Source of the DNA: Solirubrum koreensis
Lineage (GTDB): Bacteria; Bacteroidota; Bacteroidia; Cytophagales; Hymenobacteraceae
Direction of reading: 5' to 3'
Assembly: GCF_039541855.1 (NCBI RefSeq)
Contig: NZ_BAABHA010000015.1
Coordinates: forward strand, 682,001-746,000
Length of the DNA stretch: 64,000 nucleotides
In this document: in pieces, positions 17,138 through 26,253 of the stretch
Layout: every line of letters starts with the position of its first letter
How positions within the stretch are numbered: position 1 is the first letter of the stretch
Notes under the pieces: model-generated
What the model saw: only the letters and a program-made list of their open reading frames with translations
Told to the model about the DNA's origin: nothing
Databases searched by the model: none
Translations under genes and position numbers: made by a program

Positions 17138-20100
17138 CTACTTGATTACCCGCAGCTGGCGGGCACCACTGGCACTCTGTAACCGCAGGGTGTACACCCC
17201 GGCCGGCAACAGCGTTACGGGCACCTGTACCTGCTGCAAACCAGTGGCCGCCGGCAGCTCCTGGCGCCTAACCTCCCGGCCCAGCGCATCAACCAGTACC
17301 AGCGTTGCCGTGCCCGCGGTGGGCAGGGCCACTTCCACGTTCAGGGCGTTGGTGAACGGTACCGGGTAAGCCGCCAGATACGGCTGCTGGTCGGTGGTTG
17401 CGTCTCGGTACACGGTAACCACGGGGCTCAGGTGGGCCGTACCGTCTTCGTCCAGCTGCCGCAGCTGGTAATACAGCTGATTGGTGCCGAGGTAGTTGGC
17501 GTCAGCATCGGTCCAGGCGTATTCGCGGCGGGAGGAGCTGTTGCCCGCCGCCCGAACGTTGCCTACCACTTTCCACTGCTGGCCGTCACTGCTGCGCTCT
17601 ACATCGAAGCTGGCGGCGTCTTTTTCATTGGCCGTGGCCCAGCGCAGGCGCACGTCGTCGGGGCGCCACTGCCCGCTAAGCGCGGCCAGGGTTACCGGCA
17701 GCGGGCCGGTGCCGGTAACACGGGCATCGGCCAGGTAAAGGTTGTTGCCATAGGCGGTAATGTTGGTAAAGCGCAGTATGGCCTCCCGGCCGGCCGTGCC
17801 GGCGGTAAAGGGCGTCAGGTCCAGGGTTTCCTTGCGCCACTGGCTGGCCAGGGTGGGGGTGTAAGAGGCCGTGGTGGCGGTGGCAGTGGCCAGCGCGGCG
17901 CCCGCTTTCAGGTAGCCGGCGGGCTGGAAGGTCTGGCCACAATCGGTGCTGATGTCAACGCGCAGGGCGTCGCTGTATTGCGCGTTGTACTGAGCGTAGC
18001 TAACCCAGAACTCCAGCTTGGGCAGGCTGCGGCTGCGCAGGTCCACGGGCTTGGTCAGCAGGTAGTCTTCGGCGCCGGCGTTATCGTAGTCGTAGTTATT
18101 AACCCAGGCCGCGGCCGTAACTGAGCCAGTTGGTCCCATCACCCCAACCCGGTGCTGCCAGGTGATTCCCGCGGGGTTGCGCACCTCCCAGCCCGCCGGG
18201 GGAAACGCGGCAAAGTTTTCCACCACTGGCATAAAAGCACCACGTGTAACAGTGATGAGCGCGTTGTGAGTGAGCGTATTGCTGCCCAGGGCATTGGTAA
18301 TGCTTAGGCTTACCGAATACGTGCCGGGCTGGCTGAACTGCACCCTGGGAGAAGCAGAGGCAGCCGTGGTAGCCTCAACAAAAGAGACTCCCGTACTGGG
18401 GGAAACGCTCCAGTTCCAGGCGGTAATAGGAGCCCCCGCGCTTTGGTCAATGAGCGTGAGGGGGATGTTAGTGCAGGCCTTCAGCGTGTTGCTGGTAAAA
18501 AAGGCCACGGGTGGCCCACAGGTGGTGGCAACAACAGCGGCGCGCCGCACGGCCACAGCCCGCTGGCCCCGCAGCCCGTTGGCGCCCAGGGCCCGCACGC
18601 TGTACCATTCCTCGGTGCCCGCCGTGGCCGGCACCTGCGCCGAAGTGCCGGTTACGGTGGCGGCCACGTCCATGTATTTGGTGCCCAACCGCAGCACCTC
18701 GTAGCTGGTGGCGCCGCTCACGGCCGTCCATTGCAGGGTAGTGGAATTGCTGCAAAGGGAGGTGAACTGAATGCCCGTGGGTACCCCCGCAATGGTAAAG
18801 TTGGCGGCCGACTGGTTGCTGGCCGCCCCGCGCGTTACCCGCACCCGCACCTGCCCCGAAGCCACGCTGGGAACCGTCCAGTTGTAGTGGCGGGTGGTGG
18901 CACTCAGGCCTGTGGTAATGGCGGTCCAGGTGCTGCCGCCGTTGGTGCTGTAGTCGAGCGAGAACGTGCCGGTGCCGTTGGTCGCCGCGTCCCAGCGAAT
19001 CACCTCGGTTTCGGCTGGCACGAAGGCTTCGCCGCCAATGGGGTGCGTTAGCTCCACACCGTCTTCAATGTAGCTGTAGGTAATGTAGTAGCTCTGCGGG
19101 CCCTGCGGAACGGCCGTGCCGTTTACGGTGAAGGTATAGGTGCCGGCGGCCGGGTCGTTCAGCGTCACCTGCTCGCTGTTGTTGAGGTTGTCGGTGCCGC
19201 GCACGGCGGCTTCGGCTACCGCGGTGGGGGCTGGGTTCAGTACCCACGGCTGGTAGGTAACGTTGCCGGGCGCGGTGAGGGTAAAGTCGAGGTTGTTTAC
19301 CAACGGTACGGCGGCGTTGGCGGCGCCTTCGTAGTCGTGCCAGTACAGCATTACGCGCAGCTGCTTTTTGCCGGCGGGCACCGTAATGGTGTGGGTAAGC
19401 GCCTGGCCCTGGGTAATGGTGTTGGTCAGGTAGGTTCGGTCTTCCAGCACCCGCACGGCGCGCAGGGCATTCATGCGGCCGTAGCCGAAACGGAAATCGG
19501 GGCCGGCAGTGCCCAGGTCCTCGGCAGTGTTCATGAGCGACGCTTTCAGCAAGGCGCCCGGGGCTTCGGCGCCGGCGTTCAGGCTGCGGTAAGCCTGGAT
19601 GAGCTGCGCCAGCACGCCTGATACCCCCGGGCAAGCCATGGAGGTGCCCGAAAAGACGTCGTAGGTGTTGGGGTTGATGGTAGAAGTTACATTGCTGCCT
19701 ACGGCACAGATTTCGGGCTTGATGCGGCCGTCTTTCACCGGGCCACGGCTGCTGCTGCCGGAAAGCACATCGGTGTGGTCCACGTTGCCCACGGTAATCA
19801 CGTTTTTCCCGGCCTTGAGGCCGCCCGTAATGGTTCCCCAGCCCGCCCCTGAAGCTCCGTAGCCACAGGTAGTAGCGCCCGAGTTGCCGGCCGAAAACAC
19901 GTGCAGCAGCAGCGGCATTTGCCGGGTTTGCTGGTCCATGGAACGTGCGTCGGAGGTATAGCCGGCGTTGCAGGTTTGCCCGTACGAGCTGCTGGTAACG
20001 CGAATGTTGCGCGTGGTGTAGTGCGAGGTAATGCTGTTGATATTATTGGGGTAGTCGTAGTAGTAGTTAAAGGCGCCGGTGGCCTGGCCGCGCTGGCGGG

Positions 20101-20971
20101 GGTTAAGGTTGCCCGCCCCCATGATGATGCCGGCCACGTGGTCGCCGTGGGTGCCGCGGTCGGGGCCGGAGCTGCTTTGGTCGAAGCGGCCCTGGTAGTC
20201 GATGTGCGGGCCGATGGCGCCGTCGTCGCCGTGGGCAATGTTTACGCCGGTGCCGTCGTACTTGCGGCCGGCGCCGTAATCGGTAGATAGCACGTTGGCA
20301 CGGTGGTCGGTGCGGGCGCGCTGGTTTTCAGGTACGGCCGGGGCGGGCACGTATTCCAGCGAGGCTACCCAAGGCAATGCTGCAATAGCCAGCGGCGCCG
20401 TGGCCGGACAAACCAAGGTGAGCTGCGCGCTGAACTCGTTGCGGGCCGTGATGCGGTAGCCGGCTAAAATCAGCTGCCGGGCCGCTTCGGCCTGCGTAAT
20501 GGAGCTGTGGTGCTGTACCACTACTTCCACCAGTCCGCCGCCGCGCAGGGCATGCGCCGGGGTAACGCCCTCGGCCATTTCGCCAGCCAGCTTCCAGCGG
20601 GGCTCCACCGGCAGCACGCTCCGGATACCAAAGCCCCGCAGGGTGCGCGGGTTCAGCCCTACCGGCAAGGTGCTCACCCACGCGTTATCTGGCAGGTATT
20701 GCAGCAGCTGCACTCCCAGGCGGGCCAGCTCGGCCTTTTGGCTTTCGGTGGGCAAGGCATCGAACTGCAGCAGGCGGTAGTAGCGGTTGGCCCATACCTC
20801 TCGTGCCGCGGGGCGGGCTGCCGCCTGCATGCTCCAGGTAGCAAAGTTGGCGGCGGGCGTTACCGTGCCGCTGGCCAGCCGCAGCTGCGGCACGGGCCGG
20901 GTTTGGGCGTGGGCTGCCGGGCCGGCTAGGGCGCCAAGCAGTAGAAAAGCCAGGAAGTAAAGTTGTTTCAT
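17138..20971 (-). CDS. Secreted S8 (subtilisin-like) peptidase with T9SS sorting domain
   Basis: A 1,277-residue multidomain exoprotease. The signal peptide is MKQLYFLAFLLLGALAGPAAHAQ. An N-terminal region of about 200 residues probably acts as a propeptide. The catalytic domain (about 225-470) shows the Asp site VNIAHGDDG, the His site GTHGDHVAGIIMGAGN, the oxyanion Asn in HVFSAGNSGA and the Ser site FSGTSMACPGVSG (Ser near 443). Beyond it lie a jelly-roll domain, Ig- and fibronectin-like segments, a PKD-like domain and a MAM-like segment. The C-terminal type A sorting domain (AAYPVPFTNALNVEV ... LLPAGVYTLRL ... LRVIK) directs export through T9SS and attachment or release at the surface. It probably degrades extracellular protein. 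Confidence 0.92.
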   Translation of the reverse strand: MKQLYFLAFLLLGALAGPAAHAQTRPVPQLRLASGTVTPAANFATWSMQAAARPAAREVWANRYYRLLQFDALPTESQKAELARLGVQLLQYLPDNAWVSTLPVGLNPRTLRGFGIRSVLPVEPRWKLAGEMAEGVTPAHALRGGGLVEVVVQHHSSITQAEAARQLILAGYRITARNEFSAQLTLVCPATAPLAIAALPWVASLEYVPAPAVPENQRARTDHRANVLSTDYGAGRKYDGTGVNIAHGDDGAIGPHIDYQGRFDQSSSGPDRGTHGDHVAGIIMGAGNLNPRQRGQATGAFNYYYDYPNNINSITSHYTTRNIRVTSSSYGQTCNAGYTSDARSMDQQTRQMPLLLHVFSAGNSGATTCGYGASGAGWGTITGGLKAGKNVITVGNVDHTDVLSGSSSRGPVKDGRIKPEICAVGSNVTSTINPNTYDVFSGTSMACPGVSGVLAQLIQAYRSLNAGAEAPGALLKASLMNTAEDLGTAGPDFRFGYGRMNALRAVRVLEDRTYLTNTITQGQALTHTITVPAGKKQLRVMLYWHDYEGAANAAVPLVNNLDFTLTAPGNVTYQPWVLNPAPTAVAEAAVRGTDNLNNSEQVTLNDPAAGTYTFTVNGTAVPQGPQSYYITYSYIEDGVELTHPIGGEAFVPAETEVIRWDAATNGTGTFSLDYSTNGGSTWTAITTGLSATTRHYNWTVPSVASGQVRVRVTRGAASNQSAANFTIAGVPTGIQFTSLCSNSTTLQWTAVSGATSYEVLRLGTKYMDVAATVTGTSAQVPATAGTEEWYSVRALGANGLRGQRAVAVRRAAVVATTCGPPVAFFTSNTLKACTNIPLTLIDQSAGAPITAWNWSVSPSTGVSFVEATTAASASPRVQFSQPGTYSVSLSITNALGSNTLTHNALITVTRGAFMPVVENFAAFPPAGWEVRNPAGITWQHRVGVMGPTGSVTAAAWVNNYDYDNAGAEDYLLTKPVDLRSRSLPKLEFWVSYAQYNAQYSDALRVDISTDCGQTFQPAGYLKAGAALATATATTASYTPTLASQWRKETLDLTPFTAGTAGREAILRFTNITAYGNNLYLADARVTGTGPLPVTLAALSGQWRPDDVRLRWATANEKDAASFDVERSSDGQQWKVVGNVRAAGNSSSRREYAWTDADANYLGTNQLYYQLRQLDEDGTAHLSPVVTVYRDATTDQQPYLAAYPVPFTNALNVEVALPTAGTATLVLVDALGREVRRQELPAATGLQQVQVPVTLLPAGVYTLRLQSASGARQLRVIK

Positions 20972-21178
20972 AAGCTGAGTCAGGAAAAGGAAAGCGGATA
21001 TTTTCAGCTAGTTATGACGCTGCGGGCTCAATATATAACCTTAATTCTATGTTGTTGAGTCCTTATTGCCGAGAATGCAACGAAATCATATAAGCACCAT
21101 AATCCGGGCCGGTTGCTGCGGGAAACCCTGATCTTGGCAAACTTTTTCGCGCCGCCGCGCATTACCTCTTTTCACCCC

Positions 21179-21186
21179 GACCTTTG
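21179..21186 (+). promoter_or_regulatory. Possible -7 element close to the radA start
   Basis: GACCTTTG lies 3 bp before the ATG and resembles the Bacteroidota -7 consensus TAnnTTTG. The same octamer occurs at 24423-24430, 7 bp before the radical SAM gene. If functional, the transcripts would have very short leaders. No clear -33 element was found. Confidence 0.3.
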
Positions 21187-21189
21187 TAA

Positions 21190-22578
21190 ATGGCCAAGCT
21201 CAAGACCCTTTATTTCTGTCAGAATTGCGGCGCGCAGTCGGCCAAGTGGATCGGCCGCTGCCCTTCCTGCAGCGAGTGGAACACCTACGTGGAAGAGGTA
21301 GTGGAAAAGGCCGAAATAACGCCCGCCACGGCCTGGAAAGCGTCGACGACCATTGGCGCGGGCCCCAGCAAATCGGCCAAGCCCAAACCCCTCGGCGATA
21401 TTCTGTTCGAAGAAGAGTCGCGCCTCGATACCGGCGACGGGGAGCTGAACCGCGTGCTGGGCGGCGGCCTGGTGCCGGGCTCGTTGGTGCTCATCGGCGG
21501 TGAGCCGGGCATTGGCAAAAGCACGCTCATGCTGCAAATTGCCATGCAGCTCCAAAACCTGCGCGTGCTTTACATCTCGGGGGAGGAAAGCGAGCAGCAG
21601 ATCAAGATGCGCGCCGAGCGCCTCGGGCAGCAGCACAAGGGCTTGTACATTCTTACCGAGACCAGCACCCAGAACATCTTCAAGCAGATTGACGCGCTGC
21701 AGCCCAATGTGGTCGTCGTCGATTCCATTCAAACCCTGCACAGCCAGCTGGTAGAGTCGGGGGCGGGTTCGGTGAGCCAGGTGCGCGAATGCACCACCGA
21801 GCTGCTGAAGTACGCCAAGGAAACCGGCGTGCCGGTGCTGCTCATCGGCCACATCACCAAGGACGGCTCCATTGCCGGTCCCAAAATTCTGGAGCACATG
21901 GTGGATACCGTGCTGCAGTTCGAAGGCGACCGGCACCTGACCTACCGCATTCTGCGCACGGTGAAAAACCGCTTCGGCTCTACTTCCGAGCTGGGCATTT
22001 ACGAGATGCAGGGCGCAGGCCTGCGGCAGGTATCGAACCCCTCGGAAATCCTGCTCAGCCAGCGCACCGAAATGCTCAGCGGCATTGCCATTGGGGCCAC
22101 GCTGGAGGGCAACCGCCCGCTGTTGGTGGAAGTGCAGGCCCTGGTAACGCCCGCCACCTACGGCACGCCCCAGCGTACCAGCACCGGTTTCGACAGCAAG
22201 CGCCTACAAATGCTGCTGGCGGTGCTGGAAAAACGCTCGGGCCTGCGCCTAGGCCAGCACGATGTGTTTCTGAACATTGCTGGCGGCCTGCGCCTCGAAG
22301 ACCCCGCCCTCGACGTGGCCGTGTGCGCCGCTGTGGTGAGCAGCCTCAACGACATTCCCGTGCCCGGCGACGTGTGCCTGGCCGCCGAAGTGGGCCTGAG
22401 CGGTGAAATTCGGGCCGTAAGCCGCCTCGACCAGCGCCTGTCGGAAGCCGAGAAACTGGGCTTCGCCGAAATGTACATTTCGCAGTTTAACGGCCGCGGC
22501 CTCGACCTGGGTCGTTTTGGGCTAAAGGTTCACCCCGTGGGTCGCCTCGACGAGGTACTGACGGGCTTGTTTGGATAA
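21190..22578 (+). CDS. radA: DNA repair protein RadA
   Basis: A RecA-like ATPase that processes recombination intermediates and promotes branch migration. The 462-residue length matches the family. The N-terminal zinc finger uses Cys10, Cys13, Cys24 and Cys27 (CQNCG ... CPSCSEW). Walker A is GGEPGIGKST (103-112), Walker B is VVVVDSIQT, and the RadA-specific KNRFGS motif is at 259-264. The C-terminal third is the Lon-protease-like domain (LQMLLAVLEKRSGLRLGQHDVFLN, then GLRLEDPALDVAVCAAVVSS), whose usual catalytic residues are not required in RadA. It is encoded as a single transcript unit with a short hairpin after the stop. Confidence 0.96.
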   Translation: MAKLKTLYFCQNCGAQSAKWIGRCPSCSEWNTYVEEVVEKAEITPATAWKASTTIGAGPSKSAKPKPLGDILFEEESRLDTGDGELNRVLGGGLVPGSLVLIGGEPGIGKSTLMLQIAMQLQNLRVLYISGEESEQQIKMRAERLGQQHKGLYILTETSTQNIFKQIDALQPNVVVVDSIQTLHSQLVESGAGSVSQVRECTTELLKYAKETGVPVLLIGHITKDGSIAGPKILEHMVDTVLQFEGDRHLTYRILRTVKNRFGSTSELGIYEMQGAGLRQVSNPSEILLSQRTEMLSGIAIGATLEGNRPLLVEVQALVTPATYGTPQRTSTGFDSKRLQMLLAVLEKRSGLRLGQHDVFLNIAGGLRLEDPALDVAVCAAVVSSLNDIPVPGDVCLAAEVGLSGEIRAVSRLDQRLSEAEKLGFAEMYISQFNGRGLDLGRFGLKVHPVGRLDEVLTGLFG

Positions 22579-22583
22579 CCGGC

Positions 22584-22602
22584 CGCCCCAGCGTTTGGGG
22601 CG
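22584..22602 (+). terminator. Short hairpin after radA
   Basis: CGCCCCA (22584-22590) pairs with TGGGGCG (22596-22602) right after the radA stop. It lacks a U-tract, so it is a weak candidate. Confidence 0.4.
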
Positions 22603-22606
22603 TAAG

Positions 22607-22671
22607 AAGTCCAATCCTCGGCATCACTTTTTTATGCGACACCCGAAAATGTGATGCCTAAGATTGGACTT
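22607..22671. repeat. Interrupted inverted repeat downstream of radA
   Basis: Arms AAGTCCAATC (22607-22616) plus GGCATCAC (22620-22627) pair with GTGATGCC (22651-22658) plus GATTGGACTT (22662-22671): 18 paired bases with a 3/3 internal loop. It may be a terminator or a small repeat element. Confidence 0.5.
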
Positions 22672-22827
22672 TGTAAACCTATATGCCTTAACTTAGGCCC
22701 GGTAATTGACTTTTACCGTGAATGACTTGCCGCTTAAATTTTAACGGCAACGTAACCGCGGAATGGTTTACCCCGTGTAGTGAATGAACGTATTGCCCGA
22801 TAGCCCACCCCGCCGACTCGTATTCTA

Positions 22828-24297
22828 ATGGCTGCTTCTTTCTTTAAACTAGCGTTGCCCTTTGCCATGGTGGCCTTGCTTGCGCCGTTGGCCAGCTGGG
22901 CGCAGGGTACGGTGGTACTCACCGGCAAAATCAACGGCAAAACCGCCGATTCGGTGGCCGTAGCCGTGCGTGAACACGCCCTCGACCCCAAGGAGCAGCT
23001 TACGTACGCGGCTGTGAACAACAAAGGGGAGTTTCGGCTGGCACTGCAGGTAACCGGTCCTACCAAAGCCGACCTCGTGTACGCCGACGACGTGGCAGCC
23101 CTGTGGCTGGAACCCGGCACCCAAATGGATGTGCGCTTCAAGGGCGGCGACTTATCGGGTACGGTGAAGTTCAAGGGCAAAGGCGCCGAAGCCAATGGCT
23201 ACTTAGCCGATTTCGACCAAAAGTTTGTAGATAACGACGGCCTGCAGGTACTGCCCGAAAACATCATGCTTTACGAGCCGGGCTTCCTCTCCTTCTTGGA
23301 CTACCGCCGCAAAGAAGAAAACAAGTTCCTGGACGATGTAAACCAGGACCAGAACGTGTCGGCGGCCTTCCGCAGCTACATGAAGGCTGAAATAGATTAC
23401 AGCTACGCCAACGACCGGCTAACCTTTCAGGACCTGCGCGAGCAGGTGGTGGCCACCGAAGGCCGCTTGAAAATGACGCCCACCTACTACGATTTTCTTA
23501 AAGACGAAAGCTTGGTGAACAACGCCGCGGCGTTGGAAAACGAGACCTACCGGGAGTTTCTGCTGAACTACGTGCACTACTTGGCCGCTGCCGGTAACCA
23601 CAAAAAAATCGACCCCGACTACTACCAGGTATGCTACAACTTGGCCAAGGAGAAGCTCTCGGGGGCAGCCAAATCCATTGTAATGGGCCGCGTGCTGCAG
23701 GAAACCTTCCGCTTCGGGCACGTGCGGCAGTCGGCGGCGCTGCTGGAGAACTTCCGCGCCTCCGTCGATACCAAAAACAAGTATTACCCGGTGCTCAAGG
23801 CCGATTTCGATGCCCACAAGGACTTCGCCATCGGTTCGCCAGCCCCCGATTTCAAGCTGGTTACCTCCACCGGCGACACCGTTACGCTGCGTTCCTTCGC
23901 CGGGAAGCTGGTGTACGTGAATTTCTGGCGCAGCACCAGCGGCCTGAGCCTGCGCGACTTGCCGTACGCCCAGGATCTGGCCAAGCGCTTCAGCGGGCAG
24001 AACATCGTGTTCCTGAACATTGCCCTCGACGAAAACGAGCCGGCCTGGAAACAGCTGGTGGTTAGCAAAAAGCTGTCGGGGGTGCACGTGCGCGCCAACG
24101 GTGGGCAGCGCGGCTCCCTGGCCCGTTCCTACATGCTGAGCGAGGTGCCGGCGTACTTCCTCATTGCCGAAGATGGTACCTTCCTGAACACCAAGCCCAA
24201 GCGCCTGAGCAGCCGTGCCGCCGTGGACGAAATCAAGGAATCGTTCGGCAAAGCCGCCGTGTACACCAGCGTGCTGTCGACGAACGGCAAAAACTAG
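22828..24297 (+). CDS. Secreted thioredoxin-fold (TlpA-like) protein lacking the CxxC site
   Basis: A 489-residue protein with a signal peptide (MAASFFKLALPFAMVALLAPLASWAQ). The N-terminal part is a beta-rich domain like the DUF4369 region of Bacteroidota TlpA/ResA relatives (GKINGKTADSVAVAV ... LEPGTQMDVRFKGGDL). A helical linker follows, then a C-terminal thioredoxin fold: IGSPAPDFKLVTSTGDTVTLRSFAGKLVYVNFW, then NIVFLNIALDENEPAWKQL and the cis-proline region EVPAYFLIAEDG. The position of the W-C-x-x-C site reads W367-RSTSG, with no cysteine, and the protein has only one cysteine elsewhere. It is therefore unlikely to be a disulfide reductase; a binding or scaffolding role in the periplasm is possible. 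Confidence 0.82.
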   Translation: MAASFFKLALPFAMVALLAPLASWAQGTVVLTGKINGKTADSVAVAVREHALDPKEQLTYAAVNNKGEFRLALQVTGPTKADLVYADDVAALWLEPGTQMDVRFKGGDLSGTVKFKGKGAEANGYLADFDQKFVDNDGLQVLPENIMLYEPGFLSFLDYRRKEENKFLDDVNQDQNVSAAFRSYMKAEIDYSYANDRLTFQDLREQVVATEGRLKMTPTYYDFLKDESLVNNAAALENETYREFLLNYVHYLAAAGNHKKIDPDYYQVCYNLAKEKLSGAAKSIVMGRVLQETFRFGHVRQSAALLENFRASVDTKNKYYPVLKADFDAHKDFAIGSPAPDFKLVTSTGDTVTLRSFAGKLVYVNFWRSTSGLSLRDLPYAQDLAKRFSGQNIVFLNIALDENEPAWKQLVVSKKLSGVHVRANGGQRGSLARSYMLSEVPAYFLIAEDGTFLNTKPKRLSSRAAVDEIKESFGKAAVYTSVLSTNGKN

Positions 24298-24320
24298 TAC
24301 AAGATTTCTTCGTTAACCGG

Positions 24321-24354
24321 AACCGCCTCCGCACTAGCTGTGGAGGCGGTTTTG
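24321..24354 (+). terminator. Intrinsic terminator
   Basis: A 13-bp stem (24321-24333 with 24339-24351, one wobble) followed by TTTT-like sequence, 24 bp after the TlpA-like gene. Confidence 0.75.
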
Positions 24355-24437
24355 TGTTTCATGCAAGCTGCGTTCCGGCAGCCGAACTTCCCGCCCGCCC
24401 CGCCGGTTAACCCCGCATTGCCGACCTTTGCCCTACC

Positions 24438-25460
24438 ATGCGCTCCACCCTGGCCGACGGGCTAAACTTCTTCTCGAAACTCACGCCTCTGCGGGCCCTA
24501 AACGCCGTGCAGGTAACAGGCTCGTACGTGCTCAGCCGCGTCACTAAAAGGTCGCGGGCGTGGGGGCTGCCGCTGGCCGTAAGCCTGGAGCCCACCACCA
24601 GCTGCAACCTGCGCTGCCCCGAGTGCCCGAGCGGCCTGCGCTCCTTCACGCGCCCCACCGGCATGCTGCAGGACGACGTGTTTACCCGCACCATCGACGA
24701 GCTGGCGCCGCGCCTCTGGTACCTCACCTTCTACTTTCAGGGCGAGCCGTACCTGCACCCGCAGTTTCTGGACATGGTGCAGTACGCCTCCAGAAAGAAG
24801 ATTTACACCGCCACCAGCACCAACGCCCACTACCTGACCGAGGACAACGCCAAGAAAACGGTGGAAAGCGGCCTCGACCGCCTCATCATTTCCCTCGACG
24901 GCACAACCCAGGACGTGTACCAGCAGTACCGCGTGGGCGGCAAGCTGGACAAGGTGATTGAGGGCACCAAGCGCATTGTGAAGTACAAGCGGGAGCTGAA
25001 GTCGCAGACGCCGCGGGTGATATTCCAGTTTCTGGTGGTGCGCCCCAACGAGCACCAGATGGAGGACGCCAAGCGCCTGGCCCAGGAGCTGGGCGTAGAC
25101 GACGTATGGTTTAAGACCGCCCAGATTTACGACTACCAGAACGGCTCCCCGCTCATTCCCACCATCGACTACTACTCGCGCTACGAGAACAACCAGAACG
25201 GCACCTGGAGCATCAAGAACCGCCTGCTCAACCACTGCTGGAAGATGTGGCACTCGTGCGTGATTACTTGGGACGGCTTGGTAGTGCCCTGCTGCTTCGA
25301 CAAAGACGCCGAGTACCGCCTCGGCGACCTGAAAGGCCAGACCTTCCGCCAGCTCTGGCACGGCCCCAAGTACACCGGCTTCCGTAAAGCCCTATTGAAA
25401 GGCCGCGACCAGGTAGAAATGTGCCGCAACTGCACCGAGGGCACCAAAGTGTGGGGCTGA
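24438..25460 (+). CDS. Radical SAM protein with SPASM domain
   Basis: A 340-residue enzyme of the radical S-adenosylmethionine superfamily. The first 4Fe-4S cluster is held by SCNLRCPEC (Cys56, Cys60, Cys63, the CxxxCxxC motif), and the fold continues with FYFQGEPYLHPQF and LIISLDGTTQDVYQQYR. The C-terminus is a SPASM-type domain carrying further cysteines (NHCWKMWHSC, PCCFDKDAEYRLGDL, EMCRNC) that should bind auxiliary clusters. SPASM proteins often modify peptides or carry out sugar or cofactor chemistry. No precursor peptide gene was recognised nearby, so the substrate is unknown. It is probably a single-gene unit between its own promoter-like sequence and tandem hairpins. Confidence 0.88.
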   Translation: MRSTLADGLNFFSKLTPLRALNAVQVTGSYVLSRVTKRSRAWGLPLAVSLEPTTSCNLRCPECPSGLRSFTRPTGMLQDDVFTRTIDELAPRLWYLTFYFQGEPYLHPQFLDMVQYASRKKIYTATSTNAHYLTEDNAKKTVESGLDRLIISLDGTTQDVYQQYRVGGKLDKVIEGTKRIVKYKRELKSQTPRVIFQFLVVRPNEHQMEDAKRLAQELGVDDVWFKTAQIYDYQNGSPLIPTIDYYSRYENNQNGTWSIKNRLLNHCWKMWHSCVITWDGLVVPCCFDKDAEYRLGDLKGQTFRQLWHGPKYTGFRKALLKGRDQVEMCRNCTEGTKVWG

Positions 25461-25621
25461 CATTAATTCATAATTGATCATTATGAGTTATTAATTGCCC
25501 TATATTTAGCCCGTTACTGTTCAGCTATACCCGCCGCATCTTCGGATGATTCTTCGGTTCCCGGGCTTTTAGCCCGCCACCGGCCCCGCTCCGCTACCGT
25601 TTTTCACACACCTTTTTGGTT

Positions 25622-25690
25622 ACGCCCGCCTTTCTGCCGATTTCGGCCAGACGGAGCGGGCGTTTGCGTTTTTTCCGGGCTTCGGCCCGT
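25622..25690 (+). terminator. Tandem hairpins after the radical SAM gene
   Basis: ACGCCCGC (25622-25629) pairs with GCGGGCGT (25656-25663) and is followed by TTGCGTTTTTT. A second hairpin, CGGGC-TTC-GGCCCG, lies at about 25676-25690 and is followed by T-rich sequence. Both precede the next start at 25729. Confidence 0.55.
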
Positions 25691-25728
25691 GCTTTTTCTT
25701 TTTCTCCACTTTTAAACCCGTTTGCCGC

Positions 25729-26217
25729 ATGCCTACCGAAAACCTCCAAATCAGCCTCTCAGCTGCCGAACTGCAAAAGATCAACGATGCGCTGGCCACC
25801 CTCAATACGGTGCTGGGGCCGCTGCTCATTTCGCTCAACCCGAAGGAAAAAAGCCGCTTGCCCAAGGCCAACGACGGCCTGCTGCCCTTCATCCAGAAAG
25901 CCCTGACCTACGCCGAGCAGCAGCCCAAATTTGCCCCCGGCTACCTCGATATTGCGGGCCTGCGCCTCGACCTGACGGCCTGGCAACAGCTGCGAAGCGT
26001 GCAGCAACTGCTGACCCCGCTGGCCGACAACCTCAACTCGACCCTGATGAAGCTGGGCAGCGAGGCTTACGTGGCGGCTCTGAGCTACTACAACGGCGTG
26101 CAGCAAGGCGCCAAGCAAAGCGTGCCCGGCGCCCAGGCCCTGGCCAACGACCTGAAAACGCAGTTCGAGCAGCCCACCCCGGCAGCCAAGGCGGCGAAAC
26201 CGGTGCCCGCCGTTTAA
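25729..26217 (+). CDS. Conserved-looking hypothetical protein
   Basis: A 162-residue, mostly helical, soluble protein without a signal peptide. It has a leucine-rich first half (ISLSAAELQKINDALATLN), then LPKANDGLLPFIQKALTYAEQQP, a middle SEAYVAALSYYNGVQQGAKQ and an Ala/Pro/Lys tail. Similar small proteins seem common in Bacteroidota, but I know of no function. It is followed directly by the 21-bp tandem array at 26254, which might be part of its 3' untranslated region. Confidence 0.7.
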   Translation: MPTENLQISLSAAELQKINDALATLNTVLGPLLISLNPKEKSRLPKANDGLLPFIQKALTYAEQQPKFAPGYLDIAGLRLDLTAWQQLRSVQQLLTPLADNLNSTLMKLGSEAYVAALSYYNGVQQGAKQSVPGAQALANDLKTQFEQPTPAAKAAKPVPAV

Positions 26218-26253
26218 CCGGCGGGCCGCTTTACCCCAAGGGGCCCCGCATAC

